37,462 nt of DNA from Prochlorococcus sp. AG-449-J16 (GTDB lineage Bacteria; Cyanobacteriota; Cyanobacteriia; PCC-6307; Cyanobiaceae): positions 1 to 37,462 of the forward strand of contig QCQK01000013.1 of NCBI GenBank assembly GCA_003209565.1, given 5' to 3'. Positions 27,294 to 37,462 of this stretch are shown here, piece by piece; positions within the stretch are counted from its first letter, which is position 1; each line of letters starts with the position of its first letter. A program made the translations under genes and the position numbers. Under the pieces are notes generated by a model. That model ran no database searches. It saw only the letters and a list, made by a program, of their open reading frames with translations, and was not told where the DNA came from.

Positions 27294-27704
27294 ATGAGTA
27301 CTGCTAAATTAGATGATTCGACGCAAAGACCACTTTATGGTGAAAGAATTATTGAAGATTCAAAAATAATTTGTTTCGAGAATCCAAATAGAAAAAGAAT
27401 TTATGAAATATCTATCCAGTTACCTGAATTTACATGTAAGTGTCCCTTTTCTGGTTATCCAGATTTTGCCAAGCTAAATATTATTTATCAACCTAATTTA
27501 AAAGTTTATGAGTTAAAGTCTTTGAAGCTTTATATTAACAATTTTAGAGATATAAGAATATCTCATGAGGAAGTTGTTAATAGAATTATGGATGATTTAG
27601 TGAATGAAGGCTCACCTCACTGGATACATTTAAATGCTGAATTTAACCCCAGAGGGAATGTTTCTATGCAGTTAGATATTTTTAGTGGACAGAAAAAAAA
27701 TTAA
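27294..27704 (+). CDS. queF: NADPH-dependent preQ0 reductase (7-cyano-7-deazaguanine reductase)
   Basis: Tunnel-fold enzyme that reduces the nitrile of preQ0 to preQ1 in queuosine synthesis. The 136-aa protein has the QueF hallmark: [14 protein letters not shown] (47-59), with C50 as the likely thioimide-forming nucleophile and D57 as proton donor; [10 protein letters not shown] (71-80) carries the conserved Glu of the substrate pocket and the NADPH-binding E(S/L)KxxK/LxxY motif. The unimodular length fits the Bacillus type. It starts about 120 bases from the NtcA-type site; a -10-like TATATA/TATAGT lies at 27262-27269. Its last four bases overlap the end of convergent ccs1. Confidence 0.95.
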   Translation: MSTAKLDDSTQRPLYGERIIEDSKIICFENPNRKRIYEISIQLPEFTCKCPFSGYPDFAKLNIIYQPNLKVYELKSLKLYINNFRDIRISHEEVVNRIMDDLVNEGSPHWIHLNAEFNPRGNVSMQLDIFSGQKKN

Positions 27705-27717
27705 AAATTTTTAATTT
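27698..27717. terminator. AT-only palindrome at the queF/ccs1 convergent junction
   Basis: A perfect 20-base palindrome (arms AAATTAAAAA and TTTTTAATTT) spans the overlapping stops of queF and ccs1. A-rich and T-rich flanks on either side could serve as weak bidirectional intrinsic termination signals. It has no G-C pairs, so hairpin strength is poor. I mark it as a possible terminator only. Confidence 0.3.
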
Positions 27718-28987
27718 CTTCTGATAATTTAAAAAATTCTTTTTTAAAACCAACTAGATTTTTATTGCTAAGACCTCCAATGAATAACCTTTGTGATTCT
27801 TTATTTAGGAGAATCCATAATTGGTTAGTTGGAATGAGACTTATTATTGTTCCAAAAATTATTAAAATAAAAGAAAAGTATATAAATGGTATAGACGGAT
27901 CATTTTTAATTATTAATCCACTGCTGGGGATTATTTTTTTCAAAGATACTTTTGATGAATTAAATTCTAAAGGATTGTCATTGATATAGAGATTATTCCC
28001 TGAAAAATTTTCTACATTTGAGATTTTAAGTGGACCATTTTCATTATCTATCGTTAAAAGGAAGTTTTTTTTAGACTCCAATCCTAATTCAACTAAAACT
28101 CCCCAAACTTGATTACCGATTTCGGGAATCTCTTTTAATTGTAATTGATAAAGGATATTATCTATTTCTAATACAACATTTGATATCGCCCAATCAGCTT
28201 GATAGATAGTTAATCCTTGAAATCTGATTGGGTGGTTAACTTTAGCAGTTTTTATTTCATTTAAATTTAGATCTTCAGAAGAAAAATTTAATTTTGAAAT
28301 AAACTGTTTTGGTATACCATCACTTTCTCGTTCTATAGAAAAGTCGACCAATTTTATATTGGCTTTTGAGTTTGTGCTCTCATTAACAAGATCCAAACTT
28401 TCTCCAGGCAGTAAATATTGTTCTTTTGATTGACTTGTAAAACTTCCATATGCTGAACCTATAAGTAAGACAATTAATCCGATATGTACAGCTAAAGGAC
28501 CGATTTTTCCAATTAAACCCCTTCTTGCAGAAATATGACTTTTAAAATTGTATGTTTTCCATCCTCTTTTTTTAAGTAATAAATCTATTTTTGATATATA
28601 GTCTCCATCTTGATTGATTGGGAGAGTTGTAGTTAGTTGCAGTTTGCTAAATTTTTTTTCGCTCTTATATTCAATCCATTTTAGTGAAGCTTTTAATGAA
28701 GGAATTTGCCTTCTGAAACTACAAGCTGCTAGCGAAATGCAAAGAAGAATTAATGTAAATAAAAACCAAAAGCTTGTATATATATGATCCAACTGAAGTT
28801 TTAAGACTTTTTCTCCATCTAAAAATCCAAAAATAGGAGCACTATCAAAATTATCAATATAGAATTTATTATTACTACCTTGAGGTATAAAAGTACCTAT
28901 TCCACTGGCAATAGCTATGAAGATTATCAGTGATATTGCGAATCTTAAACTTGATATTTTTAAAATTAGATTCTTAAAAATAATCAT
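27701..28987 (-). CDS. ccs1: System II cytochrome c biogenesis protein Ccs1 (CcsB/ResB)
   Basis: With CcsA it forms the heme-delivery and ligation complex for c-type cytochromes on the lumen side of thylakoid and plasma membranes. The 428-aa protein has the ResB layout: three N-terminal membrane helices (about 16-37, 73-91, 160-184), a large lumenal domain (about 185-360) and a last helix (about 367-390). The conserved [17 protein letters not shown] segment holds the histidine implicated in heme handling. It directly follows ccdA with no intervening base, consistent with a thiol-reductant/heme-ligation module. ccsA is not in this window. Confidence 0.92.
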   Translation of the reverse strand: MIIFKNLILKISSLRFAISLIIFIAIASGIGTFIPQGSNNKFYIDNFDSAPIFGFLDGEKVLKLQLDHIYTSFWFLFTLILLCISLAACSFRRQIPSLKASLKWIEYKSEKKFSKLQLTTTLPINQDGDYISKIDLLLKKRGWKTYNFKSHISARRGLIGKIGPLAVHIGLIVLLIGSAYGSFTSQSKEQYLLPGESLDLVNESTNSKANIKLVDFSIERESDGIPKQFISKLNFSSEDLNLNEIKTAKVNHPIRFQGLTIYQADWAISNVVLEIDNILYQLQLKEIPEIGNQVWGVLVELGLESKKNFLLTIDNENGPLKISNVENFSGNNLYINDNPLEFNSSKVSLKKIIPSSGLIIKNDPSIPFIYFSFILIIFGTIISLIPTNQLWILLNKESQRLFIGGLSNKNLVGFKKEFFKLSEEIKNF

Positions 28988-29650
28988 TTAAATCCAATTT
29001 GAAAATAAATTTAATAATCCTAGTGCTACTAAAAATATTCCACTTAAAGTAGGAATTATTTGACTAAATTTTCTAAGCTCTAAAAATTTTTTTAAGTTTT
29101 CTGCCGTGGCTCCCGCAATAATTAATGGAGTGACTTGGCCTATTCCAAAGAAAAATAAAAAAATAATAGAAATTATTGGGTTTTTAGCTTGCGAAACCCA
29201 AGCTAGAAGAGTTGCTAAAACTGGAGTGATGCAAGGTGAAGATGCTAGTCCAAAAGTAGTTCCTATTGTAAAAGGTGCTATGAGGGATGGTATCTTGTTC
29301 TCTATTATTTTTAAATCAGGTCCATTCGGAAACTGAAACTTTAGAATTCCTAATAAATTTAAACCCATTATTATTGCTATTAGGGCAACAAATGAAGTGT
29401 AATATGATGGAATTTGCCCATATATTTTACCTAAGAATCCACTCGCAGCTCCCAGTGCAACAAGCGAAAAAACTACTCCCCCTGAAAAACTAATAAGTTT
29501 AAATTTATTTTTCTCTGTTCCTCCTATATAAGCAATTGTTACTGGAAGTAATGATAATGAGCATGGCCCAAGACTTGTTAAAAGTCCTGCGCTGAAAACC
29601 AAAAATATAGTAAATGGACCAGGACTATTAAGACCATTCTGCATGAGCAA
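28988..29650 (-). CDS. ccdA: Thiol-disulfide transporter CcdA
   Basis: Six-helix membrane protein of the DsbD-beta family. It moves reducing equivalents from stromal/cytosolic thioredoxin across the membrane to keep apocytochrome c cysteines reduced. The 220-aa sequence has the paired redox cysteines in SLGPCSLSLLP (C30) and SSPCITPVLA (C140), and helices throughout. ATG at 29650 is used; MQ three codons in is an alternative at 29644. It abuts ccs1 downstream, the standard cyanobacterial partnership. Confidence 0.93.
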   Translation of the reverse strand: MLMQNGLNSPGPFTIFLVFSAGLLTSLGPCSLSLLPVTIAYIGGTEKNKFKLISFSGGVVFSLVALGAASGFLGKIYGQIPSYYTSFVALIAIIMGLNLLGILKFQFPNGPDLKIIENKIPSLIAPFTIGTTFGLASSPCITPVLATLLAWVSQAKNPIISIIFLFFFGIGQVTPLIIAGATAENLKKFLELRKFSQIIPTLSGIFLVALGLLNLFSNWI

Positions 29651-29726
29651 ATTACCCTTTTGAGATAATTCTGAAATAACTAGATTAAATGATTCGATAA
29701 CTTGATTTAAATCCTTTAAATTCTAA

Positions 29727-30962
29727 CTAATTAAAAGTCTTTCGTGCACTAATCATACCAATCAATCCTGTTGACTCTAATGAACATCTCACTAACATAC
29801 CTGCAATAAAAAAAGAAGCTATTAATGAATTTCCACCATAACTAATGAAAGGTAGTGGTAAGCCTGTAGTAGGCATTGAACCTGTTGCTACAGCAATATG
29901 CATTATTGATTGACCTGTCAACAATAAACCACATCCGATAGCAACTAATTTTGTATAGTTGTTCCTGCACTTAAGACTAATTCTTAGGCTGATATAAGAG
30001 AATACTGCTAAAAATCCTAGGAATAAAGTACACCCCAACAAACCAAATTCTTCCGCAAAGATCGCAAAAATAAAATCTGTGTACATAAACGGTAAATACT
30101 GCAATTTTTGTATGGACAGTCCAAAACCTTGGCCAAATAGACCACCTGAACCTATAGCTAATAAACTTTGAACCAATTGAAATCCATTTTCTTGTTGATC
30201 TTTCCAAGGATTTATAAATGAAGTAACTCTAAGTTTTTGATATTCGTTATTAAGGATGCTGATACATCCAGTAATGAATCCTATTGAAGCAAATGAGCAA
30301 AGAGAGCTAAGTTTTACGCCTCCACATAAACCCATTGTCCAAAGAAGAATTCCTGTTAATGATGCTGTACTTAAATTAGGCTGTTTAAGTATTAGTAAAA
30401 TTAATAAACCAAAAGATATTATTGAAATTAATTTTTTATTATTCTTTACTAGATTCCAATGTGCGAAAAGATTAGAAGCTTCTAGAATTAGAAAAGGTTT
30501 AATTAATTCAGATGGCTGCAGACGTAAATTGCCAAGCACTAGCCATCTCGAAGATCCATTAACTGTAATACCAGTAAAATTGGTTAGGAAAATCAAAAAG
30601 AATAAAATATAAAAAATAATTCTTGAAAACTTTAAAAGATCTTTAATGTTTGTATTAATAACGAAATAAAATAGTCCAATGCCTGGAATTGTCCAAATGA
30701 TTTGTTTTTTTAAGAAGTAAGCCCAATCTCCCATTTCCCTACTAGCCACCCACCAACTTGATGATCCTAGTATGAATATTCCTAATATTGACCAAATTCC
30801 AATTAGGACGATTAGGATTTTTGCCTCATAAGGCCATATCGTCCAAGGTAAGGGAAATAAAGAATCTGATAAATTACTTAAATTTTTTTTGTAACTAGAA
30901 CTAAAGGTTTTTTTTCTTTTAGAAATTCTCTTATATTTTATTTTTTCTTGACTAATCTCCAA
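29727..30962 (-). CDS. ftsW: FtsW/RodA/SpoVE family septal peptidoglycan glycosyltransferase
   Basis: SEDS-family polytopic membrane protein of 411 aa that polymerises lipid II at the division septum with a class B PBP. The cytosolic N-terminus is long and basic (residues 1-40, many Lys/Ser). About ten membrane helices follow. Family motifs are NGSSRWLVLGNLRLQPSELI (135-154) and, near the C-terminus, TTGLPLPFISYGGNSLIASF. I choose FtsW over RodA from its position as the single SEDS gene here and the motif context, but both share these motifs. It lies 76 bases upstream of ccdA on the same strand and is divergent from the atp operon. Confidence 0.85.
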   Translation of the reverse strand: MEISQEKIKYKRISKRKKTFSSSYKKNLSNLSDSLFPLPWTIWPYEAKILIVLIGIWSILGIFILGSSSWWVASREMGDWAYFLKKQIIWTIPGIGLFYFVINTNIKDLLKFSRIIFYILFFLIFLTNFTGITVNGSSRWLVLGNLRLQPSELIKPFLILEASNLFAHWNLVKNNKKLISIISFGLLILLILKQPNLSTASLTGILLWTMGLCGGVKLSSLCSFASIGFITGCISILNNEYQKLRVTSFINPWKDQQENGFQLVQSLLAIGSGGLFGQGFGLSIQKLQYLPFMYTDFIFAIFAEEFGLLGCTLFLGFLAVFSYISLRISLKCRNNYTKLVAIGCGLLLTGQSIMHIAVATGSMPTTGLPLPFISYGGNSLIASFFIAGMLVRCSLESTGLIGMISARKTFN

Positions 30963-31166
30963 TTTTTTAGCGGTATATGTACTATTGAGACGTTTAATTG
31001 AGATTTTGCCAAGTCTTTTATTAACGTTTTAAAGTGTTATGGCAATTAAAAAGATGACTTTAAATAAATTTTATTTTTGATCAATAAAGTAAAAAATGGT
31101 CTACAGAATCATCATAAATCTTAAGAATTAATTTTTTATAGAAAAAAACTAGCTAAAAGGTACCTC

Positions 31167-31219
31167 TCCGTGATAGATTCCGTGAGTTTATATACTTACT
31201 TCAAACCATTAAGAGGGGG
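31167..31219 (+). promoter_or_regulatory. Putative atp operon promoter with tandem direct repeats and a Shine-Dalgarno
   Basis: The gap before atp1 contains TCCGTGA twice (31167-31173 and 31179-31185, 12-base period), immediately followed by a -10-like TATACT (31191-31196). A GA-rich ribosome-binding site, AAGAGGGGG, lies at 31211-31219, ten bases before the ATG at 31230. The repeats would occupy about -37 to -18, where an activator or response regulator could bind. The repeats and the SD are seen directly; promoter assignment is inferred. Confidence 0.5.
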
Positions 31220-31229
31220 TTTCTAAACT

Positions 31230-31706
31230 ATGTTCACATCAGTGGACTCAAATAGAAAAAAACTTGAGCATCCTTCTAGAGAGAATGTTCAATTTTCTCA
31301 ATCCCTGAATAGTTCAATCATTAAAGAAAGTAAATCTGGCATTGCCAATCAAATAGATAATTTTCTTTCTACAAATGATGAATACACAAAATTGCAATTA
31401 ACAATTTTTGGAATTACTTTTATTGTTTCTATTTTATTAGCATCAATAACTGGAATTTTTCTAGGCTTTACATTTGGTTTTAGTATTTTTATAGGTTCAA
31501 TTGCCGGTATTTTTTACCTACGTTTGCTTGCCAAAAGTATAGGGAAACTTGGTAGAGAATCATCAGGTGTATCAAAATTGCAACTATTAGTTCCAGTTTG
31601 CCTCTTTATTTTTGCGAGCAAGCTAGGATCATTGGATATTTTTCCTGCGATGATAGGTTTTTTTATTTATAAGCCTTCACTCATTTTTTATTTTTCACGT
31701 TCTTAA
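31230..31706 (+). CDS. atpI: ATP synthase accessory protein I (Atp1)
   Basis: A 158-aa protein with an Asn/Ser-rich cytosolic N-terminus (1-50) and about four hydrophobic helices between residues 57 and 155 ([52 protein letters not shown]). It is the first gene of the cyanobacterial atp operon, in the position of AtpI, which helps c-ring assembly or Mg2+ supply in other bacteria. Sequence conservation in this family is weak, and the call relies on topology plus the 23-base gap to atpB. A good Shine-Dalgarno lies upstream. Confidence 0.88.
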   Translation: MFTSVDSNRKKLEHPSRENVQFSQSLNSSIIKESKSGIANQIDNFLSTNDEYTKLQLTIFGITFIVSILLASITGIFLGFTFGFSIFIGSIAGIFYLRLLAKSIGKLGRESSGVSKLQLLVPVCLFIFASKLGSLDIFPAMIGFFIYKPSLIFYFSRS

Positions 31707-31729
31707 GTAAATTTTTTTATTCAAAACAA

Positions 31730-32455
31730 ATGTTTATTAATTCCTTGCTAACAAATTTTGCAGCATTAGAAGTTGGTCAACATCTTTATTGGCAAATTGG
31801 AAATATCAGACTTCATGGGCAGGTATTTTTAACATCTTGGATTTTATTAGGAGCGTTATTAGTTTTTATTTCTTTAGGTACTAAAAAAATGGAAAATGAT
31901 CCTAAAGGTCTTCAAAACTTGCTTGAGTTCCTCTGGGATTACATAAGAGATCTTGCTAGGACTCAAATAGGTGAAAAAGTATATAGAGATTGGATGCCAT
32001 TTATAGGCACTTTATTTTTATTCGTCTTTGTCAGTAATTGGGGAGGAGCTTTAATTCCTTGGAGATTGATTAAGTTACCAAGTGGAGAATTAGGAGCACC
32101 TACTGCAGATATTAATACAACTATAGCTTTGGCTTTATTGGTTTCACTTTCTTATTTCTATGCAGGTTTAAGCAATAAGGGTTGGAGATACTTCGAATAT
32201 TATGTTCACCCAACACCTATTATGCTTCCTTTCAAAATTCTAGAGGACTTTACGAAACCTTTATCACTCTCTTTTAGGCTATTTGGAAATATTTTGGCTG
32301 ATGAACTTGTTGTTGGTGTTCTAGTCTTTTTAGTTCCACTAATTCTCCCAATACCTGTTATGTTCCTAGGATTATTTACTAGTGCGATTCAGGCATTGAT
32401 TTTCGCAACTTTAGCCGCCTACTACATTGGAGAAGCTGTTGAAGAACATCATTAG
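31730..32455 (+). CDS. atpB: F1Fo ATP synthase subunit a
   Basis: Proton-channel subunit of Fo (called atpI in plastid nomenclature); 241 aa with five to six helices. The essential arginine is R183 in [19 protein letters not shown], which faces the c-ring glutamate. The C-terminal helix [23 protein letters not shown] is typical of cyanobacteria and plastids. The following gap to atpE contains a set of complementary segments that could form hairpins. Confidence 0.97.
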   Translation: MFINSLLTNFAALEVGQHLYWQIGNIRLHGQVFLTSWILLGALLVFISLGTKKMENDPKGLQNLLEFLWDYIRDLARTQIGEKVYRDWMPFIGTLFLFVFVSNWGGALIPWRLIKLPSGELGAPTADINTTIALALLVSLSYFYAGLSNKGWRYFEYYVHPTPIMLPFKILEDFTKPLSLSFRLFGNILADELVVGVLVFLVPLILPIPVMFLGLFTSAIQALIFATLAAYYIGEAVEEHH

Positions 32456-32470
32456 CTTTCTTCTAATAAA

Positions 32471-32866
<396 letters not shown>

Positions 32867-32934
32867 AAGTTAATATTGCTTCTAATCCTTATTAGCAATA
32901 TTTAAATTTAATTTTTTAACTTCAACTGAATCAT

Positions 32935-33396
32935 ATGTTGGCCTTTAATTTTTTTGGTGCTACAGAAGGTGGATTATTTGATATAAATGCCACTTTGCCT
33001 TTAATGGCGATACAAGTAGTTGCGCTTACTTACATATTAAATTCTCTCTTTTTTAAGCCTGTAGGCAATGTTGTGGAAAAAAGAGAAAAGTTTGTAAGTA
33101 ATAATATTATTGAGGCCAAAAATAAACTTTCTGAGGTAAAAAAATTAGAAGCTGATTTATTAACTCAGCTTCAAAGTGCTCGTACAGAAGCCCAAAGAAT
33201 TGTGAGCGAGGCTGAGGATGAGTCTGATAAGCTTTTTAAAGAAGCTCTAGAACTTGCTAGCAATGAAGCGAATGCTTCAAAAGAAAAAGCAAGACTAGAA
33301 ATTGAAAGTCAGACATCTGCAGCTAGGGATCAACTTTCTCAACAGGCTGATGATCTAAGCGAACTTATTGTTAATAGATTGATTCTAGAAAAATGA
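32935..33396 (+). CDS. atpG: F1Fo ATP synthase subunit b'
   Basis: Photosynthetic organisms use two different b-type stator subunits; this 153-aa protein is b' (also called atpF2). A short N-terminal segment and one membrane helix (about 19-40) are followed by a long charged coiled coil (about 50-150) rich in Glu, Lys and Ala. There is no insertion or break. It overlaps the b subunit gene by four bases (ATGA at 33393), so translation of the two stator halves is probably coupled. Confidence 0.93.
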   Translation: MLAFNFFGATEGGLFDINATLPLMAIQVVALTYILNSLFFKPVGNVVEKREKFVSNNIIEAKNKLSEVKKLEADLLTQLQSARTEAQRIVSEAEDESDKLFKEALELASNEANASKEKARLEIESQTSAARDQLSQQADDLSELIVNRLILEK

Positions 33397-33905
33397 ATTT
33401 AACTCTTTTAGCTACAGAAGGTTTTGGATTGAATTTCAATTTATTCGAAACTAATATCCTTAATTGGGCTGTAGTTGTTTTCGGTCTTTATAAATTTTTG
33501 CCTGGTTTCCTAGGTAAAATGCTTCAAAAAAGAAGAGAAGGAATCCTTCTTGAATTAAAAGATGCTGAAGATCGACTCCTAAATGCAACTCAAGCTTTAG
33601 AAAAGGCGAAGAAAAATTTATCTTCAGCAGAAGAAAAAGCTTCTCAAATAAAAGCAGATTCCCTTAAAAGATCTGAATCAATCAGAATGGAAAGTGAGAA
33701 AAAAGCAATAGAGGAGATGGCACGAATTAAACAAAGCGCAATCTCTGATGAGAGCTCTGAAGCGTCCAGAGCAATTTCTCAACTACGAAAAGAAGCTGTT
33801 GAACTGGCAATTAAGAAAGCCTTAGATTCTCTCCCAAATCGACTTGATAAAACAACTCAAGAAAATTTGGTAACTCAATCAATTAATAATATTGAGGTGA
33901 ACTAA
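33393..33905 (+). CDS. atpF: F1Fo ATP synthase subunit b
   Basis: The second stator subunit, 170 aa, with one N-terminal membrane helix (about 22-42, [20 protein letters not shown]) and a long coiled coil to the C-terminus, containing the [16 protein letters not shown] segment typical of cyanobacterial b. It pairs with b' and binds delta at its end. It overlaps b' by four bases and delta by one base (TAATG). Confidence 0.95.
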   Translation: MNLTLLATEGFGLNFNLFETNILNWAVVVFGLYKFLPGFLGKMLQKRREGILLELKDAEDRLLNATQALEKAKKNLSSAEEKASQIKADSLKRSESIRMESEKKAIEEMARIKQSAISDESSEASRAISQLRKEAVELAIKKALDSLPNRLDKTTQENLVTQSINNIEVN

Positions 33906-34447
33906 TGCCACTTTTAAATTCAGTTACTACACCATATGCAGAGGCATTACTTCAAGTTGTGAATGAAAATTCGCAAACTGAAGAGATGGTTTCTGAGGTT
34001 AAACAACTCTTGGAATTAATAAATGATTCCCCTGAATTGGAGAAGGCACTATCCTCTCCCATTTTAGAGACAGATGCTAAGAAGAAAATCATTATTGAAA
34101 TTTTTTCAAATAAGGTTAATTCTTCTTTACTGAATTTCTTAAAATTATTGGCCGATAGGCAAAGAATTGGAATCCTCACTTCAATTCTTGATAGGTTTTT
34201 AGAGATTTACCGAGAAAATAGTAATATTGCTTTGGCAACTGTTACTTCTGCAGTCGAGCTTACTGATGAACAGAAAGGTTTAATTACCAAAAAGATCATC
34301 AATATTGCTGGAACAGAAAAATTAGAACTTGTAACTAAAATCGACCCATCTCTTATTGGTGGTTTCGTCGCCAGTGTAGGATCAAAAGTAATTGATGCTT
34401 CCCTTGCTTCACAAATTAGAAAACTTGGCTTAACTCTTTCCAAGTAA
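33905..34447 (+). CDS. atpH: F1Fo ATP synthase subunit delta
   Basis: Joins the stator to the top of F1 (also called atpD in cyanobacterial nomenclature; OSCP homologue). The 180-aa protein begins with the helical bundle (TPYAEALLQVV, with SPILETDAKKKIIIEIF and FLKLLADRQRIGIL following) and ends with the conserved C-terminal DPSLIGGFVASVGSKVIDAS segment. Length is as expected. It precedes atpA by 30 bases. Confidence 0.95.
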   Translation: MPLLNSVTTPYAEALLQVVNENSQTEEMVSEVKQLLELINDSPELEKALSSPILETDAKKKIIIEIFSNKVNSSLLNFLKLLADRQRIGILTSILDRFLEIYRENSNIALATVTSAVELTDEQKGLITKKIINIAGTEKLELVTKIDPSLIGGFVASVGSKVIDASLASQIRKLGLTLSK

Positions 34448-34465
34448 CTTTTAAATCAACCTTAA

Positions 34466-35995
<1,530 letters not shown>

Positions 35996-36002
35996 ATTAA
36001 TT

Positions 36003-36008
36003 TAAGGA
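36003..36008 (+). promoter_or_regulatory. Strong Shine-Dalgarno before the gamma gene
   Basis: AAGGAG lies six bases before the ATG at 36015. This is a near-perfect anti-16S match with optimal spacing, in contrast to most genes of the window, which have none, and it fixes the gamma start. Confidence 0.7.
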
Positions 36009-36014
36009 GATACC

Positions 36015-36965
36015 ATGGCAAATCTGAAAGAAATTAGAGATCGAATCGTTTCCGTTAAAAATACAAGAAAAATAACGGAGGCCATGAGACTTGTTGCAGC
36101 TGCAAAAGTTAGGAGAGCTCAAGATCAAGTTCTTAAGAGTAGACCTTTTGCAGATAAACTTGCACGGGTCTTAGAAAATATTCAATCTAGAGTACAATTT
36201 GAGGCTGTCGACTCTCCTCTATTATCCAAGAGAGAAGTAAAGAGCATCACCTTGGTTTGCATAACTGCGGATAGAGGTTTATGCGGTGGTTACAACACAA
36301 ATATTATAAAAAAGGTAGAAATAAGATACGCAGAATTAGTCAAACAAGGGTACCAGCCAAATTTAATTTTGGTAGGAAAGAAAGCTATTGGATATTTTCA
36401 AAATAGAAAGGATAGATATGTAATTAAAAGTACTTTCAAAGAACTTGAGCAGGTACCTACAGTCAAGGACTCTGAAGGAGTTACAAATGAAATTTTAGCT
36501 GAATTTCTTTCAGAAAATTCTGATAGGGTGGAAATTATTTACACGAAATTCATCACTCTAGTTAGCTGCGCTCCTGTAGTTCAAACACTATTGCCACTTG
36601 ACCCTCAAGGAATTGCTGAGGAAAACGATGAAATTTTTAGGCTGACTACAAAAGATAGTAAGTTACTTGTTGAAAAATCAAATATTGAAAAAAGTGATTC
36701 AGAGAAGTTGCCATCAGATATTGTTTTTGAACAAAGTCCTGATCAATTATTAGATTCATTATTACCTTTATATCTTCAGAATCAGGTACTAAGAGCTCTT
36801 CAAGAGTCGGCAGCTTCAGAACTTGCTTGCAGGATGACTGCCATGAATAATGCGAGTGATAATGCTAAAGAATTAGCAAGTACTTTGAATCTAACCTATA
36901 ACAAAGCTAGACAAGCAGCTATCACTCAAGAAATATTAGAAGTTGTGGGAGGTTCAGCAGTTTAG
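36015..36965 (+). CDS. atpC: F1Fo ATP synthase subunit gamma
   Basis: Central rotor shaft (atpG in E. coli nomenclature), 316 aa. The N-terminal helix is [20 protein letters not shown] and the C-terminal helix is [32 protein letters not shown] marks the Rossmann-like core. The roughly 30-40-residue insertion typical of photosynthetic gamma is present around residues 195-245. The paired regulatory cysteines of land-plant gamma are not visible there, as in other cyanobacteria. It is the last atp gene of this operon; a ferredoxin gene follows after 16 bases. Confidence 0.97.
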   Translation: MANLKEIRDRIVSVKNTRKITEAMRLVAAAKVRRAQDQVLKSRPFADKLARVLENIQSRVQFEAVDSPLLSKREVKSITLVCITADRGLCGGYNTNIIKKVEIRYAELVKQGYQPNLILVGKKAIGYFQNRKDRYVIKSTFKELEQVPTVKDSEGVTNEILAEFLSENSDRVEIIYTKFITLVSCAPVVQTLLPLDPQGIAEENDEIFRLTTKDSKLLVEKSNIEKSDSEKLPSDIVFEQSPDQLLDSLLPLYLQNQVLRALQESAASELACRMTAMNNASDNAKELASTLNLTYNKARQAAITQEILEVVGGSAV

Positions 36966-36981
36966 CAATAAGATTTAGGAT

Positions 36982-37308
36982 ATGCCTGAATACAATATCA
37001 AAGTTCAATTTGAGCAAAAGACTTTTAGTTTTTTATGTTCTGAAGATCAAGATATTATTACAGCGGCAAAAATAAATGGAATAGATTTACCAAGTAGTTG
37101 TTGTTCGGGAGTTTGTACAGATTGTGCATCTATGATACTGGAAGGATCTGTAGCTCAAGAAGATGCAATGGGATTAAATGATGATTTGAGGGAAAAGGGC
37201 TTTGCACTTTTATGTGTGGCATATCCCAAGTCAGATTTGAATATTGTTATTGGAAAAAAAGTCGAAGATGATTTATATAATGATCAATTTGGTAAATATC
37301 AAAAATGA
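36982..37308 (+). CDS. Plant-type [2Fe-2S] ferredoxin
   Basis: A 108-aa protein with the plant-type cluster motif C40-x4-C45-x2-C48-x29-C78. An additional cysteine (C41) lies beside the first ligand, where the main PetF usually has Arg. The beta-grasp core IKVQFEQKTFSFLCSEDQDI and GIDLPSSC is clear, and the C-terminus extends beyond minimal PetF by about 10 residues (DDLYNDQFGKYQK). It may be one of the several minor ferredoxins of cyanobacteria rather than the main photosynthetic PetF. Its position 16 bases after the gamma gene suggests transcription with the atp operon. The next gene overlaps its stop by four bases. Confidence 0.9.
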   Translation: MPEYNIKVQFEQKTFSFLCSEDQDIITAAKINGIDLPSSCCSGVCTDCASMILEGSVAQEDAMGLNDDLREKGFALLCVAYPKSDLNIVIGKKVEDDLYNDQFGKYQK

Positions 37309-37462
37309 AATTAAGTTCAATTGATTATTATTTAGATTGGCCAGTTCCAATAAAATTAAAAAATCTAAGGGAATTTATCATTGCAAATTTAGAAAAAAAA
37401 GGTGATTTGATTCGATGGTCAATTGTTGATATTCAAAATTCTGTTGACTCTTTTGGAACAAA
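37305..37462 (+). CDS. Start of an unidentified protein, truncated by the window end
   Basis: An ATG at 37305 overlaps the ferredoxin stop (ATGA), opening a frame that stays open to the last base (52 full codons). The visible part reads MKLSSIDYYLDWPVPIKLKN and continues with IREFII-like and LEKKGDLIRWSIVDIQ segments, basic and soluble. I do not recognise the family. The four-base overlap suggests it is translationally coupled with the ferredoxin and may be its partner. Confidence 0.7.
   Translation, partial: MKLSSIDYYLDWPVPIKLKNLREFIIANLEKKGDLIRWSIVDIQNSVDSFGT

Noticed and set aside
27691..27720. Strong rho-independent terminator at queF/ccs1
   Set aside because: The palindrome is perfect but contains no G-C pair, so I list it only as a low-confidence possibility.
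30963..31229. Possible small RNA or gene in the ftsW-atp1 gap
   Set aside because: 267 bases of AT-rich sequence without a stable hairpin plus U-run, tRNA fold or coding frame; only the promoter-proximal repeats near atp1 are distinctive.

Overview
The window is a compact, AT-rich (roughly one third G+C by eye) stretch of picocyanobacterial chromosome. A high-light-adapted Prochlorococcus, or a very close relative, fits best. The support is: RNA polymerase beta' split into rpoC1 and rpoC2 with a very large insertion in the rpoC2 product; a high-light-inducible (Hlip) mini-gene; the atp1-atpB-atpE-b'-b-delta-alpha-gamma operon; Ccs1/CcdA system II cytochrome c biogenesis; a biotin operon using the BioK-type esterase known from Prochlorococcus; and many cyanobacteria-only DUF proteins. 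I see no phage, transposon, CRISPR, tRNA or rRNA genes. This is conserved housekeeping sequence rather than a genomic island.

Layout. (1) 1-9132, plus strand: the 3' part of rpoB, then rpoC1 and rpoC2. (2) 9187-13708, plus strand: a 50-aa Hlip, rlmN, a 41-aa membrane mini-protein, a HEAT-repeat protein, then a tight four-gene run: DUF2997, DUF1257/Ycf35, a [4Fe-4S] ferredoxin and an aldo/keto-reductase-like protein. (3) 13711-15228: rsmG on minus; a membrane J-domain protein and DUF3143 on plus. (4) 15237-19804, minus strand: bioF-bioK-bioC-bioD-bioA, with junctions that overlap or abut. (5) 19944-22670, plus: a Ski2-like DExH RNA helicase. (6) 22681-25410, minus: purB then fumC. (7) 25693-27704: tlyA on plus; on minus an 81-aa unknown gene followed by glnB (PII), with an NtcA-type promoter; queF on plus. 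(8) 27701-30962, minus: ftsW, ccdA, ccs1. (9) 31230-36965, plus: the F1Fo ATP synthase operon. It is followed by a [2Fe-2S] ferredoxin gene and the start of another gene cut off by the window end.

How the genes work together. The ends of the window encode the transcription core and the ATP synthase (beta and epsilon lie elsewhere). The biotin operon covers pimeloyl-ACP formation through dethiobiotin; bioB is not here. purB and fumC both make or use fumarate. The unknown 81-aa gene and glnB probably share one nitrogen-regulated transcript. CcdA and Ccs1 deliver reductant and heme for thylakoid c-type cytochromes.

Intergenic space is minimal: no gap exceeds 300 bases, and the largest (25411-25692) shows no convincing gene. 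Items most worth a second look: the NtcA promoter and small gene in front of PII; four mutually complementary segments between atpB and atpE; direct repeats at the atp promoter; a LexA-box-like inverted repeat before the DUF2997/Ycf35/ferredoxin/AKR cluster; and convergent gene pairs packed with almost no space. I found no convincing entirely new multi-gene system. The two best candidates for undescribed biology are the PII partner gene and the Ycf35-ferredoxin cluster.
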